The notes under the pieces are model-generated. The model did not search any database, was not told the DNA's origin, and saw only the letters and a program-made list of their open reading frames with translations. A stretch of 64,000 nucleotides of DNA from Ideonella sp. (lineage in GTDB: Bacteria; Pseudomonadota; Gammaproteobacteria; Burkholderiales; Burkholderiaceae_C): positions 1-64,000 of the forward strand of contig JABTUC010000002.1 of assembly GCA_015075545.1 (NCBI GenBank). The letters are read 5' to 3'. The translations under genes were made by a program, and so were the position numbers. Below are positions 54,821 through 64,000 of the stretch, piece by piece (positions within the stretch are counted from its first letter, which is position 1; each line of letters opens with the position of its first letter).

Positions 54821-56335
54821 TCAGAACCCCGGCGGCACCGCGCGGTGCCAGTCGGTGGCCTGCTGCAATGCATGCGCCACCTGCAGCAGTCGGGCCTCGC
54901 CGAAATAGTTGCCGATCAGCTGCAGCCCCACCGGCATGCCATGGTCGCCCTGGCCGGCGGGCACGCTCATGCCGGGCAGCCCGGCCAGGCTGGCCGGCAG
55001 CGTGAAGATATCGGCCAGGTAGGCCTTCACCGGGTCGTCGGCCTGCGCGCCGAGCTGCCAGGCCACGCTCGGGGTCACAGGGCCGGCAATGAGATCGCAG
55101 CGCTCGAAGCAGCGCTTGAAGTCGTCGGCGATCATGCGGCGCAGCTTCTGCGCCTGCAGGTAGTAGGCGTCGTAGTAGCCGTGACTCAGCACGTAGGTGC
55201 CGATCATGATGCGGCGCTTCACCTCGGCGCCGAAGCCTTCGGCGCGCGTGCGGCGGTACATCTCGAGCAGGTCGTCGGCGTGCGCGCTGCGGTGGCCGTA
55301 GCGCACGCCGTCGTAGCGCGAGAGGTTCGAGCTGGCCTCGGCCGGCGCGATGATGTAGTAGACCGGGATCGACAGCTCGGTGCGCGGCAGGCTGACCTCC
55401 ACCGCCTGGGCGCCGAGCGCGACCAGTTCGGCCACCGCCGCGCGCACGCGGCCCTCGACGTCGGTGGCCAGCATCGCCGGAAAGAACTCGTGCGGCAGGC
55501 CCACGCGCAGGCCTTGCAATGGCCGCGCCGCGCTGGCGCCAGGCAACGGCCGGCCGAGGTCGAGCGTGAAGTCTTGCGCAGGGTGCTCGGCGCTGGTGGC
55601 GTCGCGCGGATCGTGGCCGCTCATCGCCGACAGCAGCAGTGCGCAATCCTCGGCCGAGCCCGCCAACACGCCGGCCTGATCGAGGCTGGAGGCGAAGGCG
55701 ATGATGCCGTAGCGAGAGCACACGCCGTAGGTCGGCTTGATGCCGGTGGTGCCGGTGAAGGCGGCCGGCTGGCGGATCGAGCCGCCGGTGTCGGTGCCGG
55801 TGGCCGCTGGCACCAGTCGCGCCGCCACCGCGGCGGCCGAACCGCCCGACGAGCCGCCGGGGACGCGGCTCGTGTCCCACGGGTTGCGCGCCGGGCCGAA
55901 GGCCGAGTTCTCGTTGGTCGAGCCCATCGCGAACTCGTCGCAGTTGAGCTTGCCCAGCGTGACGGCGCCGGCGCCGCGAGCGCCGCCGGGCACGCCGTCG
56001 CCCAGTCGCGCGACCACGGTGGCGTCGAACGGGCTGGCGTAGTGCTGCAACATCCTCGAGCCGGCGCTGGTCGGTGCGTCGGCGGTGACGAAGACGTCCT
56101 TGTGCGCGATCGGGATGCCGAGCAGCACGGCGTCGTCGCCGGCCGCGCGGCGCTGGTCGGCGCGTGCGGCGGCAGCCAGCGCGCGTTCGCCATCGACGTG
56201 CAGGAACGCTCCCAGGCCGTGATGAGCAGTGACCCGTGCGAGCAGATGTTGCGTCAGTTCGACGCTGGAGCACTCGCGCGCGGCCAGCGCGCGGCGCAGC
56301 CCGGCCACGCCGAGCCGCTCGGGCTGCGCAATCAC
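54821..56335 (-). CDS. gatA: Aspartyl/glutamyl-tRNA(Asn/Gln) amidotransferase subunit A
   Basis: A 504-residue amidase-signature enzyme that liberates ammonia from glutamine. The catalytic triad is visible: lysine in [10 protein letters not shown], cis-serine in [13 protein letters not shown], and serine in the [12 protein letters not shown] stretch. A GTG start overlaps the gatC stop (GTGA). Confidence 0.97.
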   Translation of the reverse strand: MIAQPERLGVAGLRRALAARECSSVELTQHLLARVTAHHGLGAFLHVDGERALAAAARADQRRAAGDDAVLLGIPIAHKDVFVTADAPTSAGSRMLQHYASPFDATVVARLGDGVPGGARGAGAVTLGKLNCDEFAMGSTNENSAFGPARNPWDTSRVPGGSSGGSAAAVAARLVPAATGTDTGGSIRQPAAFTGTTGIKPTYGVCSRYGIIAFASSLDQAGVLAGSAEDCALLLSAMSGHDPRDATSAEHPAQDFTLDLGRPLPGASAARPLQGLRVGLPHEFFPAMLATDVEGRVRAAVAELVALGAQAVEVSLPRTELSIPVYYIIAPAEASSNLSRYDGVRYGHRSAHADDLLEMYRRTRAEGFGAEVKRRIMIGTYVLSHGYYDAYYLQAQKLRRMIADDFKRCFERCDLIAGPVTPSVAWQLGAQADDPVKAYLADIFTLPASLAGLPGMSVPAGQGDHGMPVGLQLIGNYFGEARLLQVAHALQQATDWHRAVPPGF

Positions 56336-56631
56336 TCGATCACCTTGGGCACCAGATACAGGCCGTCGCGCACCTGCGGTGCACTGCGCTGATTGCGTTC
56401 GCGCTGGTCGGTCTCGGTGACCACGTCATCGCGCAGGCGCAGCGCCACCTCGCCCAGCGCCGACAGCGGGGTATACAGCGGCTCGACCCCGCTGGTGTCG
56501 ACTTGCTTCATGCGCTCGACGATGCCGAAGAAGCCATTGAGCTGCGCCAGCATCGCGCGCTCCTCGTCGGGCGTGAGCGCCAGTCGCGCCAGATGCGCGA
56601 TGCGGCTCACGTCTTGCGGGGTCAGTGCCAC
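56332..56631 (-). CDS. gatC: Aspartyl/glutamyl-tRNA(Asn/Gln) amidotransferase subunit C
   Basis: A 99-residue stabilising subunit. The typical start [19 protein letters not shown] uses GTG at 56631, matching the family length. [19 protein letters not shown] and the C-terminal LRDDVV...LYLVPKVIE are also typical. The longer frame to 56751 was rejected. First gene of gatCAB, divergent from mreB. Confidence 0.95.
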   Translation of the reverse strand: MALTPQDVSRIAHLARLALTPDEERAMLAQLNGFFGIVERMKQVDTSGVEPLYTPLSALGEVALRLRDDVVTETDQRERNQRSAPQVRDGLYLVPKVIE

Positions 56632-57833
<1,202 letters not shown>

Positions 57834-57849
57834 AGGCGGCGGTAACCCC

Positions 57850-58773
57850 ATGCCGCTGGGGACGCTCGATCGCACCCCGCCGCCCTTCTTTCGCCAAGGG
57901 CCGTCGGCGCTGACCAAGCTGGCCGTGTTCTCGGCGCTCGCGATCTTTCTGATGGCTGCCGATTCACGACTGAAGTACACGCAGCCGATCCGCGCCGTGC
58001 TGGCCACGGCGCTGCTGCCGGTGCAGCGCGCGCTGCTGGTGCCGGTGAACCTGGTGGCCACCGGCAGCGAGTACCTGAGCGGCCTCGACCACGCCATCGT
58101 CGAGGAACGCGACGCCCGTGCCAAGCTGGCCGCGCAGGCCGAGCGCGCAGCACGGGTCGAACAACTCACCGTCGAGAACGCGCGCCTGCGCGCGCTGCTC
58201 GGCCTGCGGCCTGCGCTCGCCGTGAAGACCCACAGCGCCGAGGTGCTGTACGAGGCCACCGACCCCTACTCGCGCAAGGTGTTCATCGACCGCGGCTCGA
58301 CGCAGGGCGTGCTGCTGGGATCGCCGGTGATCAACGACGCCGGGGTGCTCGGGCAGGTGACGCGGGTCTACCCGTTGTCGGCCGAGGTCACGCTGCTGGG
58401 CGACAAGGACGCTGCGATCCCGGTGCTCAATCCGCGCACGCAGCAACGCAGCGCCGCCTTCGGCATCGGCGACGGCGACCAGATGGAGCTGCGTTTCATG
58501 GACGGCAACGCCGACGTGCAGACCGGCGACCTGCTGATCACCAGCGGTGTCGACGGCGTCTACCCACCCGGCCTGGCGGTGGCGACGGTGGTCAAGGTCG
58601 AACGCAAGGCCGACTCGGCCTTCGCGCGCATCGGTCTGCGGGCCAAGGCGCAGTCCGACGGCGTGCGCCACGTGCTGGTACTCGACCCGCTGTCGGCGCA
58701 GATGCCGCCGCGGCCCGAGCCGGAGGTGGACGCGGCAGCCAGGCCGGCGCGGCAGAAGGGTGCCAAGCGATGA
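57850..58773 (+). CDS. mreC: Rod shape-determining protein MreC
   Basis: A 307-residue bitopic membrane protein. One N-terminal transmembrane helix is followed by a coiled coil (EERDARAKLAAQAERAARVEQ) and a two-barrel periplasmic region (VFIDRGSTQGVLLGSPVIN, ITSGVDGVYPPGLAV). It connects MreB to PBP2. The ATG stands 16 bp after the mreB stop. Confidence 0.95.
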   Translation: MPLGTLDRTPPPFFRQGPSALTKLAVFSALAIFLMAADSRLKYTQPIRAVLATALLPVQRALLVPVNLVATGSEYLSGLDHAIVEERDARAKLAAQAERAARVEQLTVENARLRALLGLRPALAVKTHSAEVLYEATDPYSRKVFIDRGSTQGVLLGSPVINDAGVLGQVTRVYPLSAEVTLLGDKDAAIPVLNPRTQQRSAAFGIGDGDQMELRFMDGNADVQTGDLLITSGVDGVYPPGLAVATVVKVERKADSAFARIGLRAKAQSDGVRHVLVLDPLSAQMPPRPEPEVDAAARPARQKGAKR

Positions 58774-58795
58774 GACGGCCGCTGGAGCGTGCTTC

Positions 58796-59317
58796 ATGAT
58801 CATGCCGCGTGGGGCCGACCAGCTCTTGCTGCCGGTCAACCCGCTTTTCATCGCGGCGTCGCTGCTGGTTGCGCTCGGCTTCAACCTGATCCCGCTCGGG
58901 CGCCAGGCGGCGATACCGGATCTGCTGGCGCTGGTGCTGGTGTTCTGGAACGTGCACCAGCCGCTGCGCGTCGGCGTGGGCATCGCCTTTGCGCTCGGCC
59001 TGCTGATGGACGTGCACCAGGGCGCCCTGTTCGGCCAACACGCACTGGCGTACACCCTGCTGAGCTTCCTCGCGGTCACGATGCACCGGCGCCTGCTGTG
59101 GTTCTCGGTGCTCGAGCAGGCGCTGCAGGTGTGGCCGCTGTTCGCCGCGGCGCATGCGGTCTCGCTGGCCGTGCGCCTGGTGTCCGGCGGCAGCTTCCCC
59201 GGCTGGCAACTGCTGATCGCGCCGACCCTGGAGGCCGCCTTGTGGCCGGTGGCGGTGTGGGTGTTGCTGGCGCCGCAGCGGCGCGCGCCCGACCCGGACG
59301 AGAATCGGCCGCTGTAG
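58796..59317 (+). CDS. mreD: Rod shape-determining protein MreD
   Basis: A 173-residue integral membrane protein with about five helices (LFIAASLLVALGFNLIPL, GVGIAFALGLLMDVHQG and others). The LLMDVHQGALFGQHALAY motif is typical. It belongs to the elongasome. A second ATG two codons on is also possible. Confidence 0.93.
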   Translation: MIMPRGADQLLLPVNPLFIAASLLVALGFNLIPLGRQAAIPDLLALVLVFWNVHQPLRVGVGIAFALGLLMDVHQGALFGQHALAYTLLSFLAVTMHRRLLWFSVLEQALQVWPLFAAAHAVSLAVRLVSGGSFPGWQLLIAPTLEAALWPVAVWVLLAPQRRAPDPDENRPL

Positions 59318-59327
59318 CAGGCGCGAC

Positions 59328-61322
59328 ATGACCGAACTGCGCAATGTCGAACAGGAACTGGTGCGCTTTCGCGGCCGCCTGTTCGCGGCGGCAGTGTTCG
59401 TGCTGTTCGGCTTCTCGCTGATCGGCGCGCGGCTGGCCTGGCTGCAGATCTGGAAGCACGACGAGCTGTCGACGCAGGCCGAGGCCAACCGCATCGCGGT
59501 GGTGCCGATCGTGCCCAACCGCGGCCTGATCCTCGACCGCAACGACATCGTGCTGGCGAGCAACTATTCGGCCTACACGCTGGAGATCACGCCGTCGCGC
59601 CTGAAGTCCGACGTCGACAGCGTGATCGACGAGCTGGCACAGGTGGTCGAGATCCAGCCGCGCGACCGCAAGCGCTACAAGCGGTTGACCGAAGACAGCA
59701 AGAGTTTCGAGTCGCTGCCGATCCGTACCAAGCTGACCGACGAGGAGGTGGCGCGCTTCGTCGCGCAGCGCTTCCGCTTCCCGGGCGTCGACGTGCGCGC
59801 GCGGCTGTTCCGCCACTATCCGCTGGGCGAGACCGGCGCGCACCTGATCGGCTACATCGGCCGCATCAACCAGGCCGAGAAGAAGCAGATCGAGGAGTGG
59901 GACGAGGATCGGCAGGCCAACTACAAGGGCACCGAGTACATCGGCAAGCTGGGGCTCGAGCAGAGCTACGAAGACGACCTGCACGGCACCACCGGCTACG
60001 AGGAGGTCGAGACCAGCGCCGGCGGCCGCGCGGTGCGGCGGCTCGACCATCACGGTGCCACCCCGGGCAACACGCTGCATCTGTCGGTGGACATCAAGCT
60101 GCAGGCGCTGGTGGAGGACATGTTCGGCGAGCGCCGCGGCGCGCTGGTGGCGATCGACCCGCGCAACGGCGAGGTGCTGGCGCTGGTCAGCAAGCCGACG
60201 TTCGACCCGAACCTGTTCGTCGACGGCATCGACATCGACAGCTGGCGCGAGCTGAACGAGTCGATCGACAAGCCGCTGTTGAACCGGGCGCTGCGCGGCA
60301 CCTATCCGCCGGGCTCGAGCTTCAAGCCGTTCATGGCGATGGCGGCGCTGAACACCGGCAAGCGCAGCCCCAACACCGTGATCTACGACGGCGGCACCTT
60401 CCAGTTCGGCAATCACACCTTCCGCAGCCACGGCGACAAGGGGCTCGGGCCGGTGGACATGGTGCGCTCGATCGTCAAGTCGAGCAACGTCTACTACTAC
60501 TCGCTGGCCAACGAGATGGGCGTCGACCTGATGTACGAGCAGCTTTCGCCGTTCGGCTTCGGGCGCAAGACCGGCATCGACATCGACGGCGAGGTGACGG
60601 GTCTGCTGCCGTCGACCGAATGGAAGCGCAAGGCCTACAAGCGCCCCGAGATGCAGAAATGGTACGCCGGCGAGACGATCTCGCTGGGCATCGGGCAGGG
60701 CTACAACAACTTCACGGCACTGCAGATGGCCAACGCGGTGAGCACGCTGGCCTCCGGCGGTCAGCGCTACAAGCCGCGGCTGGTGCGGGAGATCGAGGAC
60801 GTCGTCACGCACGAGCGCAAGCGCATGGCCAGCGAAGCGCTCGAACCGCTGCACCTGAAGCGCGAGCACGTCGAGCTGGTGACGCGTGCGATGTACGGGG
60901 TGACGCAGGAGGGCACCTCGGTGCGCTCGTTCATCGGCGCGCCGTACAAGACCGGCGGCAAGACCGGCACCGCGCAGGCGGTCTCGATCAAGGCCAACGA
61001 GAAGTACAACGCCGCCAAGCTCGAGGAGCACCAGCGCGACCACTCGATCTACATCGCCTTCGCGCCGCTCGATGCGCCCACCATCGCGCTGGCCGTGGTG
61101 GTCGAGAACGCCGGCTTCGGCTCGGATTCGGCCGCGCCGATCGCGCGCCGGGTGTTCGACTACGAACTGCTGCACCAGGTGCCGAGCCTGGAAGACATGG
61201 CGCTCGTGCGCCAGGGCAAGGCCACCACGCCGGTCGGCAAGCCGCGCCCGGCGTCGGACTACCTGCTGCCGGGCGTGGCCGCGCCGGCCGGCGATGCGCG
61301 CGTGGCAAGGGCGCCCCAGTGA
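59328..61322 (+). CDS. mrdA: Penicillin-binding protein 2 (elongasome transpeptidase)
   Basis: A 664-residue class-B PBP. A single N-terminal membrane anchor (FAAAVFVLFGFSLIGARLAW) is followed by the pedestal domain (NRGLILDRNDIVLA) and the transpeptidase domain. The catalytic motifs are SxxK in PGSSFKPF (about 328-331), SxN in KSSNVYY (about 386) and KTG in GGKTGTA (about 545). It cross-links lateral wall peptidoglycan with RodA. Confidence 0.97.
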   Translation: MTELRNVEQELVRFRGRLFAAAVFVLFGFSLIGARLAWLQIWKHDELSTQAEANRIAVVPIVPNRGLILDRNDIVLASNYSAYTLEITPSRLKSDVDSVIDELAQVVEIQPRDRKRYKRLTEDSKSFESLPIRTKLTDEEVARFVAQRFRFPGVDVRARLFRHYPLGETGAHLIGYIGRINQAEKKQIEEWDEDRQANYKGTEYIGKLGLEQSYEDDLHGTTGYEEVETSAGGRAVRRLDHHGATPGNTLHLSVDIKLQALVEDMFGERRGALVAIDPRNGEVLALVSKPTFDPNLFVDGIDIDSWRELNESIDKPLLNRALRGTYPPGSSFKPFMAMAALNTGKRSPNTVIYDGGTFQFGNHTFRSHGDKGLGPVDMVRSIVKSSNVYYYSLANEMGVDLMYEQLSPFGFGRKTGIDIDGEVTGLLPSTEWKRKAYKRPEMQKWYAGETISLGIGQGYNNFTALQMANAVSTLASGGQRYKPRLVREIEDVVTHERKRMASEALEPLHLKREHVELVTRAMYGVTQEGTSVRSFIGAPYKTGGKTGTAQAVSIKANEKYNAAKLEEHQRDHSIYIAFAPLDAPTIALAVVVENAGFGSDSAAPIARRVFDYELLHQVPSLEDMALVRQGKATTPVGKPRPASDYLLPGVAAPAGDARVARAPQ

Positions 61323-61395
61323 ACCCTCGCACCGCTCCCCCGGAAGGGGCGAATCGCGCCCGATGCGACCGGGCCGCAGGCCCGAAGGTGCGCAG

Positions 61396-62556
61396 ATGAG
61401 TGCGGTGTTCGAGCAACCCACCCTGTGGGAGCGCGTGCGGCCGATGTTCAGCGGCTTCGACGCCACGCTCGGTCTGGTGGCGTTGCTGCTGGCGGCGGCC
61501 GGCCTCGTCACGATGTACTCGGCCGGCTACGACCATGGCACCCGCTTCGTCGACCACGGCCGCAACATGCTGTTGGCCTTCGGCATCATGTTCGTGGTCG
61601 CGCAGATCCCGCCACAGAAGCTGATGGGGCTTGCGGTGCCGCTGTACGTGCTCGGCGTGGCGCTGCTGCTGCTGATGCTGGTGCCCGGCTTCGGCGTCAC
61701 GAAGAAGGGCGCGACGCGCTGGCTCGACCTCGGGCTCGTGATCCAGCCCAGCGAGATCCTGAAGATCGCGATGCCGATGATGCTCGCCTGGTGGTTCCAG
61801 CAGCGCGAGGGCCGGCTGCACGCGGTGGATTTCGCGATCGCCGCGCTGCTGCTGCTGGTGCCGGTGGGGCTGGTGGTCAAGCAGCCCGACCTCGGCACCG
61901 CCATCCTGATCCTGTCGGCGGGCCTGTACGTGATCTTCTTCGCCGGCCTGTCGTGGAAGCTGATCGTGCCGGTGCTGGTGCTCGGCGCGGCCGGCGTGAT
62001 CGCGCTGGTGGTCAGCCAGGACCGCCTGTGCGACCCTTCCTTCGCGTGGCCGATGCTGCGCGACTACCAGAAGCACCGCATCTGCACCCTGCTCGATCCG
62101 ACCACCGACCCGCTGGGCAAGGGCTTTCACATCATCCAGGGAATGATCGCCATCGGTTCGGGCGGCGTCACCGGCAAGGGCTTCATGAACGGCACGCAGA
62201 CGCACCTGGAGTTCATCCCCGAGCGCACCACCGATTTCATCTTCGCCGCCTTCGGCGAGGAGTTCGGCCTGCTCGGTGCGGTGGGCCTGCTGATCGGCCT
62301 CACGCTGCTGATCCTGCGCGGGCTGATGATCGCCGCCGAGGCGCCCACGGTGTTCGCGCGGCTGCTGGCGGGCGCCATCACGCTCAGCTTCTTCACCTAT
62401 GCTTTCGTCAACATGGGCATGGTCAGCGGCGTGTTGCCGGTGGTGGGCATTCCGCTGCCGTTCATCAGTTACGGCGGCACCGCGATGGTCACGCTCGGGC
62501 TCGGGCTCGGGCTGCTGATGTCGATTGCGCGCAGCCGCCCGCTGATGCGCAGCTGA
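61396..62556 (+). CDS. mrdB: Rod shape-determining protein RodA (peptidoglycan glycosyltransferase)
   Basis: A 386-residue SEDS-family membrane protein with about ten helices. Signature segments are KGATRWLDLGLVIQPSE, LVVKQPDLGTAIL, FIPERTTDFIFA and GIPLPFISYGGT. It polymerises lipid II and partners with PBP2. The 73-bp gap to mrdA contains short GC-rich repeats and nothing recognisable. Confidence 0.96.
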   Translation: MSAVFEQPTLWERVRPMFSGFDATLGLVALLLAAAGLVTMYSAGYDHGTRFVDHGRNMLLAFGIMFVVAQIPPQKLMGLAVPLYVLGVALLLLMLVPGFGVTKKGATRWLDLGLVIQPSEILKIAMPMMLAWWFQQREGRLHAVDFAIAALLLLVPVGLVVKQPDLGTAILILSAGLYVIFFAGLSWKLIVPVLVLGAAGVIALVVSQDRLCDPSFAWPMLRDYQKHRICTLLDPTTDPLGKGFHIIQGMIAIGSGGVTGKGFMNGTQTHLEFIPERTTDFIFAAFGEEFGLLGAVGLLIGLTLLILRGLMIAAEAPTVFARLLAGAITLSFFTYAFVNMGMVSGVLPVVGIPLPFISYGGTAMVTLGLGLGLLMSIARSRPLMRS

Positions 62557-63464
62557 TGGCAGGCGTCGTGGGCCGCGAAGCGGCCGCGGTCGGCGTGATC
62601 GGCGTTGGCAACATGGGGTCGGCGATGGCGCTGCGGCTGCTCGAATGCGGGCATCGTGTCGTCGTGCGCGACATCCGGCCCGAGGCGCAGGCTGCCGCCG
62701 TCGCTGCCGGCGCCGCGGCATCGCCCGACTGCGCCACGCTGGCGCGGCGCTGCGGCTTGTCGATCGTGGCGGTGGTCGACGCGGCGCAGTGCGAGGCGGT
62801 GCTGTTCGGCGAACGCGGCGTCTGCCAGGGCCTGCGCGGCGACGCGGCGGTGATGATCTGCTCGACCATCGGACCGCACGACGTGGAGTCGCTGGCGGAT
62901 CGGCTGGCCGCGCTGAACGTGCCTTGCATCGATGCCCCGGTCTCCGGCGGCCCGTCGCGCGCACGCGAGGGTACGATGAGCCTGATGGTCGCCTGCGCCG
63001 ACGCGGTGTTCGAGCGCCACCGGCCCGTGCTGCACGACCTGTCGTCGAGCCTGGTGCGATTGGGCGAGCGCATCGGCGATGGCGCTCGCACCAAGCTGGT
63101 CAACAACCTGCTGGCGGCGGTGAATCTGGCGGGGGCCGCCGAGGCGATGGCGTTGGCCGAGCGCCTCGGGCTCGATGCGCAGCGCACGCTGCAGGTGTTC
63201 GAGCGGTCGAGCGCGCAGAGCTGGATCGGCAGCGATCGGCTGCGGCGCGCGCTGGCCGATGATTTCGAACCACGAGCGCACACCAGCCTGCTGGCCAAGG
63301 ACACAGCGTTGGCGGTCGCGATGGCCGCCGGCGCCGGCGTGCGGCCCCCGCTGGGGGCCGGCGCGCAGGAACTGTTCGCGCAGGCCTGCGCGCAGGGTCT
63401 GGCATCGCTCGACGACGCCAGCTTGCTGACGCTGATGCGTCGACGCTTCGCCAGCGATTGTTGA
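62556..63464 (+). CDS. NAD(P)-dependent beta-hydroxyacid dehydrogenase family protein
   Basis: A 302-residue dehydrogenase of the 3-hydroxyisobutyrate/tartronate-semialdehyde type. It has a Rossmann domain (VGVIGVGNMGSAMALRLL), the substrate-binding motif DAPVSGGPSRAREGTMSLMV and the catalytic lysine in GARTKLVNNLL, followed by the all-helical C-terminal domain. Its ATG overlaps the mrdB stop (TGATG), so it may be co-transcribed with the cell-shape genes without a functional link. Substrate unknown. Confidence 0.88.
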   Translation: MAGVVGREAAAVGVIGVGNMGSAMALRLLECGHRVVVRDIRPEAQAAAVAAGAAASPDCATLARRCGLSIVAVVDAAQCEAVLFGERGVCQGLRGDAAVMICSTIGPHDVESLADRLAALNVPCIDAPVSGGPSRAREGTMSLMVACADAVFERHRPVLHDLSSSLVRLGERIGDGARTKLVNNLLAAVNLAGAAEAMALAERLGLDAQRTLQVFERSSAQSWIGSDRLRRALADDFEPRAHTSLLAKDTALAVAMAAGAGVRPPLGAGAQELFAQACAQGLASLDDASLLTLMRRRFASDC

Positions 63465-63542
63465 GGTCGACGCCGGCCTGCGCCCAAGACGCTTTCGCGG
63501 CGACGACGAAGACTGCAGGCGCGCTGGCGCAAGGATGCGGCA

Positions 63543-64000
63543 TCAACCGGCTGCAGCGGCCAGCGCGAAGCGCAGCGTGAACAGCGCACCCGGCCCCTGG
63601 CCGGGCGCGGCGGCGCGCACCCGCGCCTCGCCGACGGTGACGGTGCTGTCGTGCCGGGTCGCGATCTCCTTGACGATCGCCAGCCCGAGGCCGCTGCCGT
63701 CGGCCTCGTTGTCGAGCGCGCGATAGAACGGCCGGAACACCAGTTCACGCTCGCCTTCGGCGATGCCGGGGCCGGTATCTTCGACCTGCAGCACGACCAC
63801 CTGCCCGAACGGGTCGGGCGTGACGCGCACGGTCACCACGCCGCCGCCGGGGGTGTAGCGCAGCGCGTTATCGACCAGATTGCGGATCAGCTCGCGCATC
63901 AGCAGCGGCTGGCCGAGGATGCGGGTGGCGCCGTCGTCGTCCTCGGGGCCTTCGTAGCCGAGGTCGATGCGCTTGTCCATCGCGCGCGGCACGAAGTCGC
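63543..64000 (-). CDS. Two-component sensor histidine kinase (partial)
   Basis: Only the C-terminal ATP-binding domain is inside the window; the gene continues beyond base 64000. N box LIRNLVDNALRYTP, G1 DTGPGI and G2 GSGLGLAIV are present, as in QseC/TctE-like kinases of Burkholderiales. The dimerisation and sensor domains are not visible. Convergent with the dehydrogenase. Confidence 0.9.
   Translation of the reverse strand, partial: DFVPRAMDKRIDLGYEGPEDDDGATRILGQPLLMRELIRNLVDNALRYTPGGGVVTVRVTPDPFGQVVVLQVEDTGPGIAEGERELVFRPFYRALDNEADGSGLGLAIVKEIATRHDSTVTVGEARVRAAAPGQGPGALFTLRFALAAAAG

Overview
The window is a very GC-rich stretch of a bacterial chromosome from a betaproteobacterium. It most resembles the Burkholderiales families around Rubrivivax, Leptothrix and Methylibium. 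That placement is an inference from codon use, the RNase P protein insertion, the gene order rpmH-rnpA-yidD-yidC-mnmE, the gatCAB/mreBCD-mrdAB pair and the GC level; no 16S gene is present. It spans the predicted chromosomal replication origin, between rpmH (minus strand) and dnaA (plus strand), near 33.2-33.55 kb. No tRNA, rRNA or CRISPR array was seen.

Layout. 0-1 kb: the tail of an unknown gene, a 270-bp MITE-like inverted-repeat element, then a divergent SDR/PadR pair. 1.8-13.4 kb: acetoacetate-CoA ligase (with an in-frame repeat insertion) and a peptide-type ABC transporter made of three tandem overlapping substrate-binding proteins facing two permeases and a double ATPase. 13.4-14.2 kb: a sigma-54-type promoter, a small orphan gene and an intrinsic terminator. 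14.2-22.7 kb: HDOD protein, GMC oxidoreductase, RRM RNA-binding protein, the lipopolysaccharide set kdsD-kdsC-lptC with an SDR, and a cation:proton antiporter.

22.75-28.87 kb: a 6.1-kb island bounded by perfect 33-bp direct repeats of the mnmE 3' end. It carries an anti-phage dCTP deaminase (DcdV/AvcD family) in a three-gene unit with an upstream RHH-like protein and a 57-residue ATGA-coupled downstream protein. It also carries a Fic protein with a perfect inverted-repeat operator, a DUF4143-type ATPase with compensating frameshifts, and broken remnants (AlpA regulator, YgjP metallopeptidase). No integrase remains. This is the most interesting part of the window.

28.85-38.9 kb: mnmE, yidC, yidD, rnpA, rpmH, the origin, dnaA, dnaN and gyrB, with DnaA-box-like clusters inside rnpA, before dnaA (overlapping its promoter) and between dnaA and dnaN. 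38.9-48 kb: a short-chain dehydrogenase, an alanine-rich lipoprotein, a two-subunit acyl-CoA dehydrogenase operon ending in a decayed enoyl-CoA hydratase, a VOC protein, a bactofilin-like membrane protein, an esterase, a TPR protein and NnrU. 48-53 kb: an aconitase-family large/small subunit pair, a secreted protein, xth, pyrE and two envelope proteins (DUF4124-like and MliC-like). 53-64 kb: gatB-gatA-gatC divergent from the cell-shape operon mreB-mreC-mreD-mrdA-mrdB plus a beta-hydroxyacid dehydrogenase, then a histidine kinase cut by the window edge.
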